Position numbers and translations under genes: made by a program. 64,000 bases of DNA from Planifilum fimeticola (GTDB lineage Bacteria > Bacillota > Bacilli > Thermoactinomycetales > DSM-44946), in assembly GCF_003001905.1 (NCBI RefSeq), contig NZ_PVNE01000002.1, positions 124,001 to 188,000 on the forward strand, given 5' to 3'. Below the pieces are notes generated by a model that was not told the origin of the DNA, searched no databases, and saw only the letters and a list, made by a program, of their open reading frames with translations. This document shows, in pieces, positions 27,274 through 39,117 of the stretch. Numbering within the stretch: the stretch's first letter is position 1; the number at the start of each line of letters is the position of its first letter.

Positions 27274-28284
27274 ATGAAAAGGTGGGCGTATGGAATTTTG
27301 ATACTGGCGCTGTCCCTGTCCGCTTTGGTCGGGTGCACCACGGAAAAAGACGCATCCAGTCAGGAAACTTCCGCGCCATATCAAGGTTCGAGGGATGAAA
27401 AATACGTGATGGTGACCTTCCTTTCCGGAATTGAATATTGGAAGGGAGCTTTCAGGGGAATGGAAGAGGCGGCGAAAAATCTGGGTGTTCAAGCTGAATA
27501 TAAAGGCGCCGACCAATACGATATCAATCAGCAAATAACCGTCCTTGAACAAGTTATTGCGCAAAAACCGGACGGGATTCTTGTGACGGCCATCAACCCC
27601 GATGCACTTGTAGCACCCATTAACAAAGCGATTGAAGCGGGTATCCCCGTGGTGACCTTCGATGCCGATGCTCCGAAAAGCAAACGTTACGCTTTTCTGG
27701 GGACAAGCAATTATGATGCGGGGGTTACCGCGGCTCGTGAATTGGCCCGTTTATCCGGAAAAAAAGGTGAAGTGGGTGTGGTCACCGTACCCGGGCAATT
27801 AAACCACGAAGAGCGAAAGAGAGGGTTTGTGGAAACCATTCAAAAAGAGTTTCCCGATATGAAAGTCGTTTCAATTCAAGACGGCAAAAGCGATCAAGTT
27901 CAAGCGGCACAAGTGACCTCTGCAATGATCCAGAAAAATCCCGACCTGGTTGGAATTTTTGCGACGGAAGCAAGTACAGGGGTAGGGGTGGGCACGTCGG
28001 TAAAAGAAGCCAATAAAGTTGGGAAGATTCACATTATCAGCTTCGATACGGATAAAGGGACTCTGGATATGGTGAAATCAGGGATTATCGATGCCACTCT
28101 GGCACAAGGAACATGGAACATGGGCTATTGGGGCATGCATTATCTCTATAATTTAAGGCATGACTTGGTTCATCCGGTGAGCGATTGGAAAACGGCAAAA
28201 GTGGGTCCTTTGCCTCCTTATGTGGACACAGGTGTAAGCGTGGTAACCAAGGCAAACGTTGATTTCTACTATCCGGGTAAATAG
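27274..28284 (+). CDS. Sugar-binding lipoprotein (CUT2, RbsB/AraF-like)
   Basis: A 336-residue binding protein with lipobox LSALVGC, anchored outside the membrane. The Peripla_BP_4 fold is evident from KYVMVTFLSGIEYWKGAFRGMEEAAKNLGV, VIAQKPDGILVTAINPDALVAPINKAIEAGIPVVTFDADAP and IHIISFDTDKGTLDMVKSGII. As it is followed directly by araA and preceded by AraR sites, L-arabinose is the likely ligand. The ATG at 27274 is chosen by distance from AAGGGGTGAT; ATG 27265 is the alternative. Confidence 0.9.
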   Translation: MKRWAYGILILALSLSALVGCTTEKDASSQETSAPYQGSRDEKYVMVTFLSGIEYWKGAFRGMEEAAKNLGVQAEYKGADQYDINQQITVLEQVIAQKPDGILVTAINPDALVAPINKAIEAGIPVVTFDADAPKSKRYAFLGTSNYDAGVTAARELARLSGKKGEVGVVTVPGQLNHEERKRGFVETIQKEFPDMKVVSIQDGKSDQVQAAQVTSAMIQKNPDLVGIFATEASTGVGVGTSVKEANKVGKIHIISFDTDKGTLDMVKSGIIDATLAQGTWNMGYWGMHYLYNLRHDLVHPVSDWKTAKVGPLPPYVDTGVSVVTKANVDFYYPGK

Positions 28285-28368
28285 ACCGTCTTTCTCCTGT
28301 TTTCCGATCAGGGGCGAAGAATGTCACCCATTCAGGCAAGAGATCGAACATGAGGGGGAGGGTTCATA

Positions 28369-29859
28369 TTGGATTTGAAACCTTATGAATTCTGGTTTGT
28401 TACGGGAAGTCAACACTTATATGGAGCGGATACGCTGAAAAAAGTAGAGGAACATTCTCTGTTAATGACAAAAGAGTTGAATCATGATGTAACCATCCCC
28501 TACAAGGTGGCATTTAAAGCGGTTTTAACGACTCCGGAAGCGATTCGCAGGCTGTGTATCGAAGCCAATGCGGATGATGCTTGTGCAGGTGTCATTACCT
28601 GGATGCATACATTTTCTCCTGCAAAAATGTGGATTGCGGGTCTTTCCGAACTGCGCAAGCCCCTTCTGCATTTGCATACCCAATTAAACCGCGATATTCC
28701 CTGGGACCGAATTGATATGGATTTCATGAATCTGAACCAATCGGCTCACGGCGACCGCGAATACGGATTTATCGGCACCCGGATGGGAATCGCACGCAAA
28801 GTTGTTGCAGGTTTCTGGAAAGACATTGAGGTGCGCAACAGGATTGGGAGTTGGATGCACACCGCTGTCGCCTTTACGGAGGGACGCAATCTCAAAGTGG
28901 CGAGGTTTGGCGACAACATGCGGGAGGTGGCTGTAACCGAGGGAGACAAGGTAGAAGCACAAATTCAATTTGGTTGGTCAGTCAACGGATACGGTGTGGG
29001 CGATCTCGTGCAACGGGTCAACGAAATTTCAGAGGCGGATGTAAATCAGCTTGTGGAAGAATATATCGAAGTATATGAAATCGATTCGGAAGTTCGCGGA
29101 AATGTTGCCGCCTGGGAATCCGTACGGGAACAGGCCCGCATGGAACTCGGCATTAGAGCCTTTTTGAAGGAAGGGAACTTTACTGCCTTTACCACCACTT
29201 TTGAGGATTTGCATGGCCTGAAACAGCTTCCGGGACTGGCGGTTCAACGCCTGATGGCCGAAGGCTACGGATTCGGTGCTGAAGGAGATTGGAAAACCGC
29301 AGCCTTGGTTCGCACGATGAAAATCATGGCGAACGGTGAAGGAACCTCTTTTATGGAAGACTATACTTATCATCTGGAACCCGGTAATGAACAAATTCTC
29401 GGGTCTCACATGCTGGAAGTGTGCCCGACCATTTCCGCCGCCCGTCCAAGAGTGGAAGTTCATCCCCTATCCATCGGCGGAAAAGATGATCCAGCACGTT
29501 TAGTCTTTGATGGCAAGTCTGGTCCTGCAGTTAACGCAGCACTGATCGATTTGGGCAATCGTTTCCGACTGGTTGTGAACGAAGTGGTTGCAGTGAAACC
29601 TGAAAAAAGAATGCCCCGGCTGCCGGTGGCCAGGGTTCTATGGAAACCGAGGCCCTCTTTGCGCGAATCGGCCGAGGCATGGATTCTTGCCGGGGGAGCC
29701 CATCATACCTGCTTTTCCTATGTGGTGACTGCGGAACAACTGGTGGATTGGGCAGAGATGGCGGGAATTGAATGCGTGGTGATCGACGAGGATACCTCGC
29801 CCGCGAAATTGCGCAACGAACTCAGGTGGAATGAAATCGTCTGGAATCTCAGCAAGTAA
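28369..29859 (+). CDS. araA: L-arabinose isomerase
   Basis: A 496-residue cytosolic enzyme converting L-arabinose to L-ribulose, the same length as Bacillus AraA. Landmarks are [23 protein letters not shown] at the start, [50 protein letters not shown] and the metal/substrate residues in [30 protein letters not shown]. It starts with TTG after GGGGGAGGG. It lies 85 bases after the binding-protein gene, probably in the same transcript. Confidence 0.97.
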   Translation: MDLKPYEFWFVTGSQHLYGADTLKKVEEHSLLMTKELNHDVTIPYKVAFKAVLTTPEAIRRLCIEANADDACAGVITWMHTFSPAKMWIAGLSELRKPLLHLHTQLNRDIPWDRIDMDFMNLNQSAHGDREYGFIGTRMGIARKVVAGFWKDIEVRNRIGSWMHTAVAFTEGRNLKVARFGDNMREVAVTEGDKVEAQIQFGWSVNGYGVGDLVQRVNEISEADVNQLVEEYIEVYEIDSEVRGNVAAWESVREQARMELGIRAFLKEGNFTAFTTTFEDLHGLKQLPGLAVQRLMAEGYGFGAEGDWKTAALVRTMKIMANGEGTSFMEDYTYHLEPGNEQILGSHMLEVCPTISAARPRVEVHPLSIGGKDDPARLVFDGKSGPAVNAALIDLGNRFRLVVNEVVAVKPEKRMPRLPVARVLWKPRPSLRESAEAWILAGGAHHTCFSYVVTAEQLVDWAEMAGIECVVIDEDTSPAKLRNELRWNEIVWNLSK

Positions 29860-30167
29860 TTGTCGTATATTTAGTTGTGCAGACAAGCGGCTGCACCTCC
29901 ATGTCATCTGTCGGGCATATGGTCGAACACGTCATCACTTGACGAGCCGGAGTTTGTGTTATCCTGATGATAAAATTTACAAATAATACCCTTTGTATGG
30001 ATCACGGGGCTCTTTGGACTCCGCGCGCGGTATCCTTTGCCAACATTGCGCACAAGGGGTCCGTTTTTTTGCTTATTCCCCCAACGGGAGTCTTGGCGTT
30101 TCCGGGGGACGTTTGTAATGTATAATTAGGTTGAACGCACAAGTGAATGGCGGGGTGGGGAAGGTTT
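29860..30167. other. Gap between araA and araR
   Basis: The stretch holds a possible long-stem terminator around 30016-30070 (GGACTCC...GGGGTCC with G-U pairs, then seven T), a weak CCCCC/GGGGG inverted repeat at 30079-30109 and a TATAAT at 30121-30126 that may be the araR -10. No gene is seen. Confidence 0.4.
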
Positions 30168-31268
30168 ATGACATCTGAACACAAGAAATACAAGCAAGTA
30201 AAAGAGGCGATCAAAGCTGCCATTTTGGAAGGCAAAATTGCCCCTCATCAAAAGATTAGTTCGGAAAACGAATTGGTACGGGAATTTCAAGTCAGCAGGC
30301 ATACGGTTAGACAAGCGATCGGCGAATTGGTGAGCGAAGGGTGGCTGTACAGGCAACAGGGAAGGGGTACGTTTTGCGCAGATCGGGAAAAGCAAAGCGC
30401 ATCCCGCGACAATAAGACCATCGCGATCATTACCACATATATCTCGGATTATATTTTCCCTTCCATCATCAGGGGAGCCGAATCGTATTTGAGCAGCAAA
30501 GGGTATTCGGTGCTGTTGGCCAGTACGAACAATCAAATTGAACAAGAAGCCCGGTGCCTGCAAAATATATTGTCAAAGCAGATCGAGGGAATGATTGTTG
30601 AGCCGACAAAAAGCGCCATTTCCAATCCGAATCTAAGCTATTACCTAAATATGGAGCTCAATCGAATTCCTTATGTAATGATCAATGCCTGCTATCCGGA
30701 GTTGTCGCCGTTAAGCATCACAGTAAATGATGAAATGGGGGGTTATATAGCCACAGAGCATTTGATTCAATTAGGGCATCGCCGGATAGTAGGGATTTTC
30801 AAACGGGACGACTTGCAAGGTGTGCAGCGGATGAAAGGATTTATTCGGGCTCACAGGGCATTCCAAGTCCCCATCCGGCCTGGCATGATCATTTCCTTCG
30901 ATACAGAGGAGAAGTTTAGCAAGCCCAAAAAAGTCATCCGCCAAATGTTGTCGTCAAATAGTGAAAGGCCGACCGCCATTTTTTGTTATAACGACGAGAT
31001 TGCGGTTCAACTTTTTGATGTCATTCGCGATTTGAATTTGAAGGTTCCGGAAGACATCTCTATCGTTGGCTTTGATGACTCCCATCTGGCAGAAGCGACT
31101 GAAATCAAACTGACAACCGTCAAGCATCCCAAAATCACCATGGGGGAAGTTGCGGCGAAACTGATTCTCGAAATGATCGAGTCGAAGAAGTCGATGTCTG
31201 ATATGGAATCGATTGTGTACACGCCGGAATTGGTGGTCAGAAAATCGACGGCCTCCGTCAAGCATTGA
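30168..31268 (+). CDS. araR: Arabinose-responsive repressor AraR
   Basis: A 366-residue repressor fusing a GntR-type winged helix (residues 5-72; SENELVREFQVSRHTVRQAIGELVSEGWLYRQQGRGTF) to a LacI-like sugar-binding domain (from about 85; TIAIITTYISDYIFPSIIRGAESYLSSKGY ... IVGFDDSHLAEATEIKLTTVKHP). This architecture is that of Bacillus AraR, which binds TTGTACGTACAA sites and releases them with L-arabinose. ATG 30168 follows GGGGAAGG. Matching sites precede the CUT2 transporter and araB. Confidence 0.95.
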   Translation: MTSEHKKYKQVKEAIKAAILEGKIAPHQKISSENELVREFQVSRHTVRQAIGELVSEGWLYRQQGRGTFCADREKQSASRDNKTIAIITTYISDYIFPSIIRGAESYLSSKGYSVLLASTNNQIEQEARCLQNILSKQIEGMIVEPTKSAISNPNLSYYLNMELNRIPYVMINACYPELSPLSITVNDEMGGYIATEHLIQLGHRRIVGIFKRDDLQGVQRMKGFIRAHRAFQVPIRPGMIISFDTEEKFSKPKKVIRQMLSSNSERPTAIFCYNDEIAVQLFDVIRDLNLKVPEDISIVGFDDSHLAEATEIKLTTVKHPKITMGEVAAKLILEMIESKKSMSDMESIVYTPELVVRKSTASVKH

Positions 31269-31369
31269 TTTTTGCAATCGGGGGATTTGATGTGGATTTT
31301 CACGATCCCCCGAAAGCGTCCGATAAAAACTTAATATTCTGCAAATTGGATAAAAAACACTTTTCAGAC

Positions 31370-31461
31370 TTGATCTCCCGTCAGGGGTGGTATATATTAT
31401 AATCAGAAAAGTTGTACGTACATGTTTTTTTCGAAAAGAAATTTTTCTTATTCGTACAACA
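31370..31461 (+). promoter_or_regulatory. araB promoter with two AraR operators
   Basis: TTGATC (31370-31375) and TATATT (31393-31398) have a 17-base spacer. One AraR-type site, core TTGTACGTACAT, spans 31409-31424 over the expected start; a second, half-conserved (TCGTACAA), spans 31446-31461. The rest of the 292-base gap after araR shows nothing further. Confidence 0.65.
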
Positions 31462-31560
31462 TGGATCAACAAGGAGAAGTTGGCGCGCTGTTTCTCTGTT
31501 TCCGTTTGATTCCTCGCTTATTTTCCTTATTTTCAATTTCGTTCGAAAGTTGGTGACAGC

Positions 31561-33237
31561 ATGGGCCGCAACTATTCCATCGGTGTTGATTTCGGCACGG
31601 AATCGGCGCGGGCTGTGTTGGTTGATTTGGAAAGCGGGGAAGTGGTGGCTTCCCATGTGAAGAATTATCCCCATGGGGTCATCGATGAGGAACTTCCCGG
31701 CTTGGGTGTCAAATTGGATAAGGATTGGGCGTTGCAGAATCCGAGCGATTATGTCGAAGCGTTTGTGATCGCAGTCAAAGAGATGCTGAAGAAAGCGGAG
31801 GGGGTATCCCCGGACGAAATTGTCGGGATTGGCATCGATTTTACTTCATGTACCATGCTGCCGGTAAAAAGGGATGGCACACCCTTATGCAATCTTCCTT
31901 CATTCCGAAAACATCCGCACAGTTGGGTGAAGCTTTGGAAGCATCACGCTGCTCAAAAGGAAGCGGACCGATTAAATGAAGTGGCCGGCCGGATGGAGGA
32001 TTCCTTTTTGCCCCGTTACGGCGGAAAAATATCATCGGAATGGTTGATCCCGAAGATCTGGCAAATTCTGAATGAGGCTCCCGAGATCTATGATGAGGCG
32101 GATCGTTTCATCGAAGCCGCCGATTGGATCGTCTGGCAATTGACGGGCCGGGAGACCCGAAATACATGTACGGCCGGGTACAAGGCATTATGGCATAAAC
32201 AGAAGGGTTTTCCCGACAGGTCTTTCTTCCGAAGCCTGGATCCCCGGTTGGAAAACCTCGTAGACGAGAAGCTTTCCCGTGACCTGCTGCCGATTGGCAG
32301 CAAGGCGGGAGAGCTGACCAGGGAAATGGCGGAAAAAACCGGTCTTCGGCCGGGTATCGCCGTAGCCGCGGCCAATGTGGATGCGCATGTTTCGGCTCCG
32401 GCCGCCGGTGTCGTACGCCCCGGCACGATGTTAATGATTATGGGCACTTCCACTTGCAATATCCTGCTCGGTGATGAGGAAAAATGGGTGCCGGGGATGT
32501 GTGGCGTTGTGGAGGACGGGGTTATCCCGGGTTATTACGGTTATGAAGCGGGGCAGTCGGCGGTCGGGGATATATTCGCGTGGTTTGTGAAAAACGGGGT
32601 CCCGCCGGCTTATCACCGGGAGGCCCAGGAAAAGGGTTTGTCTCTTCACGAGTTGTTGGAGCAGAAAGCGGAGCGAATGGAAGCGGGTGAAAGCGGTCTC
32701 TTGGCCCTCGATTGGTTAAACGGGAACCGCTCTGTCCTCGTGGATGCGGATTTGACGGGTCTCATACTGGGGCTTTCGTTGGATACAAAGCCGGAGGAGA
32801 TTTACCGGGCGTGGATCGAGGCGACGGCTTTCGGTCAACGGATGATTATGGACACCTTCATTGAAAACGGAATCCCCGTCGACCGGTTGGTGGCCTGCGG
32901 CGGTCTGCCTTACAAGAATCAGATGCTTATGCAAATTTACGCCGACGTTTTGAATCGGGAGGTTTCGGTGGCCGCCCATTTGCACACGCCTGCGGTGGGT
33001 TCGGCGATGTTCGGGGCCGTTGCGGGGGGCGCATTCAGAAGTATCGTCGAAGCGTCGGAGAAACTCGCCAAGCTCAAGCCCGAAAGGTTTCAGCCGAATC
33101 AAAAGAACGTGCAGATTTACGAACGGCTGTATCAAGAATACCGACGTCTCCATGATCTGTTCGGAAGGGGCGGAAATGACGTGATGAAGTTGTTGAAACA
33201 ACTGAAGCGGGGGAGAGGTGTTCCTGTATCGCTGTGA
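31561..33237 (+). CDS. araB: L-ribulokinase
   Basis: A 558-residue FGGY-family kinase phosphorylating L-ribulose. The N-terminal phosphate loop [18 protein letters not shown] is at residues 5-22, [13 protein letters not shown] near 95, and the C-terminal signature region [45 protein letters not shown] near 420-465. ATG 31561 follows a GGTGAC ribosome site that is weak compared with its neighbours. It opens the araB-araD-araNPQ-abfA stretch under two AraR sites. Confidence 0.96.
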   Translation: MGRNYSIGVDFGTESARAVLVDLESGEVVASHVKNYPHGVIDEELPGLGVKLDKDWALQNPSDYVEAFVIAVKEMLKKAEGVSPDEIVGIGIDFTSCTMLPVKRDGTPLCNLPSFRKHPHSWVKLWKHHAAQKEADRLNEVAGRMEDSFLPRYGGKISSEWLIPKIWQILNEAPEIYDEADRFIEAADWIVWQLTGRETRNTCTAGYKALWHKQKGFPDRSFFRSLDPRLENLVDEKLSRDLLPIGSKAGELTREMAEKTGLRPGIAVAAANVDAHVSAPAAGVVRPGTMLMIMGTSTCNILLGDEEKWVPGMCGVVEDGVIPGYYGYEAGQSAVGDIFAWFVKNGVPPAYHREAQEKGLSLHELLEQKAERMEAGESGLLALDWLNGNRSVLVDADLTGLILGLSLDTKPEEIYRAWIEATAFGQRMIMDTFIENGIPVDRLVACGGLPYKNQMLMQIYADVLNREVSVAAHLHTPAVGSAMFGAVAGGAFRSIVEASEKLAKLKPERFQPNQKNVQIYERLYQEYRRLHDLFGRGGNDVMKLLKQLKRGRGVPVSL

Positions 33238-33279
33238 TCTAATACAGATGATATTTCACTTGCTAAGGGGGGCAGTCCA

Positions 33280-33987
33280 TTGTTCGAAGAGTTGAAACGA
33301 AGGGTATGGGAGGCCAATTTGCAGCTTCCGAAACATGCATTGGTTACGTTTACGTGGGGAAATGTAAGCGAAATCGATAGAGATCGCGGGATTGTCGCCA
33401 TCAAGCCGAGCGGTGTGCCGTATGAAGAACTGAAGATCGATGACATTGTTCTCGTCGACTTGGAGGGCAATGTCTTGGAAGGGAACTTAAAACCGTCCTC
33501 CGATACCCCGACCCATTTGGTTTTGTACAGAGCTTTTCCGTCCATCGGCGGGATTGTTCATACCCATTCACCTTGGGCGACCAGCTGGGCTCAGGCGGGC
33601 CTGCCGATACCGGCGTTGGGAACGACTCATGCCGATTACTATTACGGGGAAATTCCCTGCACGAGAAAAATGACGGAGTCTGAAATTCGGGGTGAGTACG
33701 AACGGGAGACCGGAAACGTCATCGTCGAGACATTCCAGGAAAGGGATCCAACGCGCGTCCTCGGCGTCCTTGTCAATCAGCACGGGCCTTTTTGTTGGGG
33801 AAAAGACGCATCGGAAGCCGTTTATCATGCGGTCGTCCTCGAAGAGGTGGCGAAGATGGCTTATCATACGGTTGCCCTCAACCCGGAAATCGACGCGATC
33901 AGCCAACCCTTGCTTGACCGGCATTTTTTCCGGAAGCACGGTTCAAGCGCATACTACGGCCAGACTCCAAGGACTCGGACTTCCTAG
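33280..33987 (+). CDS. araD: L-ribulose-5-phosphate 4-epimerase
   Basis: A 235-residue class II aldolase-fold enzyme making D-xylulose 5-phosphate. Zinc ligands are in [15 protein letters not shown] (His near 90 and 92) and a later [11 protein letters not shown], with the Ser/Lys region [14 protein letters not shown] start after GGGGGG. It directly follows araB, as in other Bacillales. Confidence 0.95.
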   Translation: MFEELKRRVWEANLQLPKHALVTFTWGNVSEIDRDRGIVAIKPSGVPYEELKIDDIVLVDLEGNVLEGNLKPSSDTPTHLVLYRAFPSIGGIVHTHSPWATSWAQAGLPIPALGTTHADYYYGEIPCTRKMTESEIRGEYERETGNVIVETFQERDPTRVLGVLVNQHGPFCWGKDASEAVYHAVVLEEVAKMAYHTVALNPEIDAISQPLLDRHFFRKHGSSAYYGQTPRTRTS

Positions 33988-34119
33988 GTTTCTTCTCGGT
34001 ACTTCATCCATGGTGAGAACACAAGTGGCTCGGCGTTTCCGTTGATGTTTTGCGGGTGATCGTGCAGGGTGATTTATGCAAGCGCGATTCCCAAGTTTTG
34101 TGCAAGGGGGAACCGCCCG

Positions 34120-35412
34120 GTGAGGAAAAGATTGGGGTTTCTCTTGATCATCGTGCTCTCATGGACCATGTTATCTGCGGGCTGCTCCAGGGCCGCCGAT
34201 ACCTCTTCCGATGGAAAAACCATTTTGACCCTCTGGACGTTTGCCAGTCAGCACGTCGAGTTTTATGAAAAAATGGCGGAGGAGTGGAACAATCGACACC
34301 CGGACAAGCGGATTGAACTCAGGATTGAAATGTATCCCTTCAACGAAATGCATAATAAATTGTTGCTGTCTCTTTATTCCAAGGTAGGAGCTCCTGATAT
34401 TGCGGATATAGAAATCGGAAAATTTGCAAACTATCTAAAGGGAGAGCCGCAGCTTGTACCGCTGAATGATATCGTGGAGCCGGTGAAAGATCGGCTTGTA
34501 CAATCGCGAATCGACATTTACAGCAGAGATGGGACGGTTTACGGCATCGACTTTCACGTGGGTGCCACCGTCATATTTTACAATAAGGAAATTCTGGATC
34601 AGGCGGGAGTGGATCCGGACCAAATCAATACGTGGGAGGATTTTGTCGCCGCAGGAAAGCAAGTGAAAGAAAAAACCGGCAAACCGATGACGACGGTGGA
34701 TGTGACCGAGTTCTTCGCTTTTTGGCCCCTCATTATCCAACAAGGATCCGATTATCTCGATCAAAGCGGCAAAGTGATCCTGGATAACGAAATCAATATC
34801 AAGACGCTGACATTTCTGTATGACCTGATCTACAATCATAAAATTGCGATTCCTGCACCGGGCGGGGGACATCACGCGGAAGAATATTATGGTTTTATGA
34901 ATCAAGGGGGAGCCGCTTCCGTGATCATGCCCATGTGGTACATGGGTCGTTTCACGGATTTTATGCCTGATCTGAAAGGAAAAATGATCATTCGTCCGCT
35001 GCCCGCCTGGGAAGAGGGAGGACTGCGGTCAGCAGGCATGGGAGGGACGGGGACCGTTGTGACGAACCAATCCGAGCATCCCGAATTGGCGAAGGAGTTT
35101 CTCAGCTTCGCCAAACTGTCGAAGGAAGGAAATATAAAAGTTTGGGAAATCCTCGGTTTCGATCCGATAAGGTGGGATGTGTGGGATGAGCCTGAAATGA
35201 AAGCCCCCAACAAATATACGGAATACTTCGGCAAGGGGATTTTTGACACGTTGTTGGAAGTCAAAGATGAAATCAACTCGCCCAACATCGGAGAAAAAAC
35301 GCCGCTAGTGAACGGGGTCGTGGGAAGCAGCGTACTCTACCATGCGATCAAAACGAGGGAAAAAACGCCTTCCGAAGCGTTGAGAGAAGCGGCGGTACGG
35401 CTGAAGCAGTGA
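34120..35412 (+). CDS. araN: Arabinan-oligosaccharide-binding lipoprotein
   Basis: A 430-residue CUT1-type extracellular binding protein. The signal peptide LGFLLIIVLSWTMLSAGC ends in a lipobox; the mature part has ILTLWTFASQHVEFYEKMAEEWN and GDPVDIADIE-like PDIADIEIGKFANYL. With the two permeases downstream it corresponds to AraN of Bacillus, which takes up arabinose oligomers. GTG 34120, ten bases after AAGGGGG, is chosen over an earlier ATG that would put 17 unlike residues before the signal peptide. Confidence 0.9.
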   Translation: MRKRLGFLLIIVLSWTMLSAGCSRAADTSSDGKTILTLWTFASQHVEFYEKMAEEWNNRHPDKRIELRIEMYPFNEMHNKLLLSLYSKVGAPDIADIEIGKFANYLKGEPQLVPLNDIVEPVKDRLVQSRIDIYSRDGTVYGIDFHVGATVIFYNKEILDQAGVDPDQINTWEDFVAAGKQVKEKTGKPMTTVDVTEFFAFWPLIIQQGSDYLDQSGKVILDNEINIKTLTFLYDLIYNHKIAIPAPGGGHHAEEYYGFMNQGGAASVIMPMWYMGRFTDFMPDLKGKMIIRPLPAWEEGGLRSAGMGGTGTVVTNQSEHPELAKEFLSFAKLSKEGNIKVWEILGFDPIRWDVWDEPEMKAPNKYTEYFGKGIFDTLLEVKDEINSPNIGEKTPLVNGVVGSSVLYHAIKTREKTPSEALREAAVRLKQ

Positions 35413-35464
35413 TCTGGATCGTCGGGTTCCGTTTGTTCCGCATCCTTGTTCGGGAGGTATGGAG

Positions 35465-36412
35465 ATGAAACGTGTTCCCGTTTCTACGTCCTCTTGGTTT
35501 CCCGTAAAGATCAAAACAAGAAGACAGAGAAGAAATGTTCTTTTCTCCCAAAAATACGCGCCTTATATCATGGTCGCCCCGTTTGTTCTCTCTTTTCTTC
35601 TGTTTTTTCTCTATCCGATCATCAACACCGTGATTATGAGCTTTCAGGAAATTTATCCCGGGCAGAGAAACTTTGTCGGTCTGGAAAACTACTATAAATT
35701 GCTCAATCCGCAATTTTATACTGCAGTGTTTAATACCGCCGTCTACACCCTGTGGACGCTGATCATTTTGATCCCCGTTCCTCTTGTTTTGGCTGTCATC
35801 CTCCATTCAAAGTTGACCCCGTTCAGCAGCGTGTTCAGGTCGGCCTTGTTCATTCCGGCACTTACCTCCGTGATTGTGGCCGGGGTCGTCTTTCGGTTGA
35901 TATTCGGCGAATCGGAATCTTCGTTGGCCAATGCGTTGTTGGTTAAATTGGGTTTTTCACCCCAGCAGTGGATGATGCAATGGGATACCGGGATGTTTCT
36001 CATGGTCTTGCTCGCATCCTGGCGATGGATGGGAGTCAATGTTCTGTATTTCTTGGCCGGTCTGCAGAACATCCCCAAAGAATTGTACGAAGCCGCCGAA
36101 ATGGACGGGGCGGGACCGCTCATGAAGTTTTTCCGCATCACGTTGCCTCTGTTAAAACCGGTCACGGTCTACGTTCTCACCATTAGCATTTACGGCGGAT
36201 TCCGGATGTTCGAAGAGAGTTTCGTCTATTGGCAGAACCATTCGCCGGGGGATATCGGCTTGACGATTACCGGTTATCTGTATATGCAGGGATTCGAGAA
36301 TTTCGACTTGGGCTTCGGAGCGGCGATTGGTTTGGTCCTGCTGCTGATCGTACTCACGCTCAATTTTGTCCAACTTAAATTTTTCGGCGTGTTTCGCAAG
36401 GAGGACGGATGA
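35465..36412 (+). CDS. araP: Arabinan-oligosaccharide ABC permease AraP
   Basis: A 315-residue MalF-type permease with six helices. The first helix is YAPYIMVAPFVLSFLLFFLYPIINTVIMSF, and the EAA motif lies in NIPKELYEAAEMDGAGPLMKFFRITLPLLKP near residues 203-235. ATG 35465 has seven-base spacing to GGGAGG. It overlaps araQ. No ATPase is encoded here; CUT1 systems of Bacillus share one such as MsmX. Confidence 0.92.
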   Translation: MKRVPVSTSSWFPVKIKTRRQRRNVLFSQKYAPYIMVAPFVLSFLLFFLYPIINTVIMSFQEIYPGQRNFVGLENYYKLLNPQFYTAVFNTAVYTLWTLIILIPVPLVLAVILHSKLTPFSSVFRSALFIPALTSVIVAGVVFRLIFGESESSLANALLVKLGFSPQQWMMQWDTGMFLMVLLASWRWMGVNVLYFLAGLQNIPKELYEAAEMDGAGPLMKFFRITLPLLKPVTVYVLTISIYGGFRMFEESFVYWQNHSPGDIGLTITGYLYMQGFENFDLGFGAAIGLVLLLIVLTLNFVQLKFFGVFRKEDG

Positions 36413-37269
36413 TGAATATGCTCAGTGCTACGGCGGAAAGACGAGTGGTGCTCAGGGTTTTTATAGCGATTTTTTTGGTGGGTCTCAGCTTTGTTGTGCT
36501 TTTCCCGTTTGTGGCCTTGTTGCTGGCGTCCTTTAAATCAGCGAGTGAATTGATGCGTTTCGGATTGAATCTCCGGCTGGATTTTGATGTGTTGAGCCTG
36601 AAAAACTATCTGTATCTCTTCTCGGAACAAGGGAAGATATATTGGACTTGGTACAAAAACAGTTTGCTGATCACTCTTTTGTTCACGGCGATCTCCCTAT
36701 TTCTCTCCTCTCTGGTTGGTTATGCCCTGGCGGTATATAACTTCAAAGGGAAGAACACGGTTCTCTTTTTGGTGCTGTTCCTGATGATGATTCCGCTGGA
36801 AATCCTGATGCTGCCGCTGTTTGAGGAGATGATCGCGTTCCGGCTCGTCGATACTTATTGGGGTGTCATCGTCCCTTTTGCTGTTTCTCCCTTTGCGGTT
36901 TTCTTCTTCCGACAATACGCCGTAAGTTTGCCGAGGGATTTGCTGGATGCGGCGCGGATTGACGGTTGCTCGGAATTCGGAATCTATCTGCGAATCATGA
37001 GTCCCTTGATGATTCCGGCTTTTGGTGCCATGGGAATTTTGCAGGCATTGCATAGTTGGAATAATTTCCTGTGGCCGCTGGTCGTCCTGCGCACGGACGA
37101 AATGTTTACGCTTCCCATCGGTCTCGCCGGTTTGTTGACCCCTTACGGAAACAACTACGATGTTTTGATTTCCGGTGCCGTTCTAACGGTGATTCCCATC
37201 ATCATTTTGTTCTTCTTTTTCCAACGGTATTTTATCTCCGGGCTCACCATCGGGGCGGTCAAGGAGTAA
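36409..37269 (+). CDS. araQ: Arabinan-oligosaccharide ABC permease AraQ
   Basis: A 286-residue MalG-type permease. Helices begin at residue 13, and the EAA motif is in LPRDLLDAARIDGCSEFGIYLRIMSPLMIP near residues 180-210; the C-terminus FFFQRYFISGLTIGAVKE is typical of the family. It overlaps the end of araP, with two ATG codons in tandem at 36409 and 36412. Confidence 0.92.
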   Translation: MMNMLSATAERRVVLRVFIAIFLVGLSFVVLFPFVALLLASFKSASELMRFGLNLRLDFDVLSLKNYLYLFSEQGKIYWTWYKNSLLITLLFTAISLFLSSLVGYALAVYNFKGKNTVLFLVLFLMMIPLEILMLPLFEEMIAFRLVDTYWGVIVPFAVSPFAVFFFRQYAVSLPRDLLDAARIDGCSEFGIYLRIMSPLMIPAFGAMGILQALHSWNNFLWPLVVLRTDEMFTLPIGLAGLLTPYGNNYDVLISGAVLTVIPIIILFFFFQRYFISGLTIGAVKE

Positions 37270-37337
37270 GGGAGTGCATTGGAGACGGTGTGGAGCATGG
37301 TCGGCCGATCTTAGCCGGATTCTGCGATCTGATCTGA

Positions 37338-38885
<1,548 letters not shown>

Positions 38886-38917
38886 TATGTGGTTCGAAAT
38901 ACTAATTGGAGAACAGG

Positions 38918-39019
38918 GCCCCCTCGAAGATCTTCGGCAACCCGGAAAGCGACCGCCTGCGGGACTTTTTGAGGCGCTTCAACATGATGCTCAATGGAAA
39001 GAAAGGAACATCAGGATGA
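38918..39019 (+). pseudogene. Remnant of a GlnQ-type amino-acid ABC ATPase (C-terminal end)
   Basis: The frame reads APSKIFGNPESDRLRDFLRRF and ends in TGA. This is the ending expected of polar amino-acid ABC ATPases (consensus EEIFxNPxxxRTxxFLxxxL). The rest of the gene is missing because abfA ends 30 bases upstream. It looks like the debris of a deletion at the edge of the arabinose island. The match is short, so chance cannot be excluded. Confidence 0.4.
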
Positions 39020-39062
39020 TGACGGGCGCTGAATTGCGTTTGCGGTGAATCAAACCGAAGGG

Positions 39063-39091
39063 GCTTCTCCCTTGTAATCACCGGGAGAAGC
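39063..39091. repeat. 9-bp inverted repeat in the abfA-GntR gap
   Basis: GCTTCTCCC (39063-39071) and GGGAGAAGC (39083-39091) are exact reverse complements. There is no T-tract. Confidence 0.4.
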
Positions 39092-39117
39092 AGCGGACAA
39101 ATGGATCATTTGCGAAA

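Noticed and set aside
31411-31660. Open frame of 82 codons (plus strand from 31412) over the araB promoter
   Set aside because: It overlaps the promoter, the AraR sites and the araB start, and has no ribosome site.
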